DNA of 5,466 nt from positions 1 through 5,466 of the forward strand of contig JAUVQD010000105.1 in assembly GCA_030598355.1 (NCBI GenBank), written 5' to 3'. How positions within the stretch are numbered: position 1 is the stretch's first letter; the number at the start of each line of letters is the position of its first letter. The notes beneath the pieces were generated by a model. That model was not told where the DNA came from and ran no database searches. It worked only from the letters and a program-made list of their open reading frames with translations. Positions 5,376-5,466 of the stretch are shown here, piece after piece. Both the position numbers and the translations under genes were made by a program. This DNA is from Actinomycetes bacterium. Its GTDB lineage: Bacteria; Actinomycetota; Aquicultoria; CAJVYJ01; JAUVQD01.

Positions 5376-5466
5376 GTGGATAGCAAAAAGATAGAGACTG
5401 CCGTTACAATGATTTTAGAAGCGATCGGGGAAGACCCGAAACGCGATGGGTTGAAAGACACACCCA
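5376..5466 (+). CDS. folE: GTP cyclohydrolase I FolE, N-terminal fragment (cut by window end)
   Basis: Only 30 codons are present. They encode a charged helix followed by [20 protein letters not shown] and then TP (residues 9-30). This matches the N-terminal helix and the conserved GEDP.R.GL.DTP segment of bacterial GTP cyclohydrolase I, such as the Bacillus enzyme. That enzyme converts GTP to 7,8-dihydroneopterin triphosphate, the first step of the pterin branch of folate synthesis. The zinc-binding and catalytic residues lie beyond the window and cannot be checked. The GTG start directly follows the pabC stop, with a good ribosome binding site. Its presence here confirms that the upstream pab genes serve folate rather than tryptophan synthesis. 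Confidence 0.85.
   Translation, partial: MDSKKIETAVTMILEAIGEDPKRDGLKDTP

Noticed and set aside
4865..5461. 198-codon minus-strand open frame
   Set aside because: It is fully antisense to conserved pabC and folE sequence, with a Ser/Pro-rich product and no family resemblance; it is a shadow frame.
1..5466. Mobile element, CRISPR, toxin-antitoxin or phage-defence system
   Set aside because: All coding capacity is accounted for by housekeeping families; no direct repeat arrays, terminal inverted repeats or tRNA-like sequences were seen.

Overview
The window reads as ordinary bacterial chromosome with tightly packed genes, two operon fragments flanking one single gene. The closest lineage signal is the CCA-adding enzyme/poly(A) polymerase homologue on the minus strand. 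Its HD domain and C-terminal third resemble the mycobacterial PcnA type as I remember it, so I infer an actinobacterium. Base composition looks balanced rather than GC-rich, and the start codons are mixed (GTG, TTG, ATG), which would suit a deep-branching, moderate-GC actinobacterial lineage. No species can be named from the sequence.

Left part (2-1397, plus strand): the end of a System I cytochrome c maturation operon. It holds the C-terminal three quarters of ccmB (5' end outside the window), complete ccmC, and a small ccmD-like gene, joined by overlaps of a few bases or less. These membrane proteins work with the ATPase CcmA, expected just upstream, to deliver heme for attachment to c-type cytochromes. 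No ccmE, ccmF or ccmH follows, because the next gene converges.

Middle (1394-2815, minus strand): a complete tRNA nucleotidyltransferase/poly(A) polymerase family gene (pcnA/cca type). It converges on ccmD so tightly that the two TAA stop codons share one TTAA. Its GTG start lacks a clear Shine-Dalgarno sequence and sits close behind -10-like hexamers.

Intergenic region (2816-3057, 242 bp): a divergent control region. It holds a good candidate sigma-70-type promoter reading rightward, a 13-bp perfect dyad over its -35 element, a one-mismatch DnaA-box-like 9-mer, and a predicted leader of about 155 nt. The leader can form two mutually exclusive stems, carries a 37-codon open frame ending one base before pabB, and has a small hairpin covering the pabB ribosome binding site.

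Right part (3058-5466, plus strand): a folate operon, pabB-pabC-folE (the last cut by the window end). PabB, with a glutaminase subunit not encoded here, makes 4-amino-4-deoxychorismate. PabC releases pyruvate to give p-aminobenzoate. FolE starts the pterin branch from GTP. Together they supply both halves of dihydropteroate. I found no mobile elements, CRISPR arrays, tRNA or rRNA genes, and no obviously new multi-gene system. The most interesting part is the possible leader-based control upstream of pabB.
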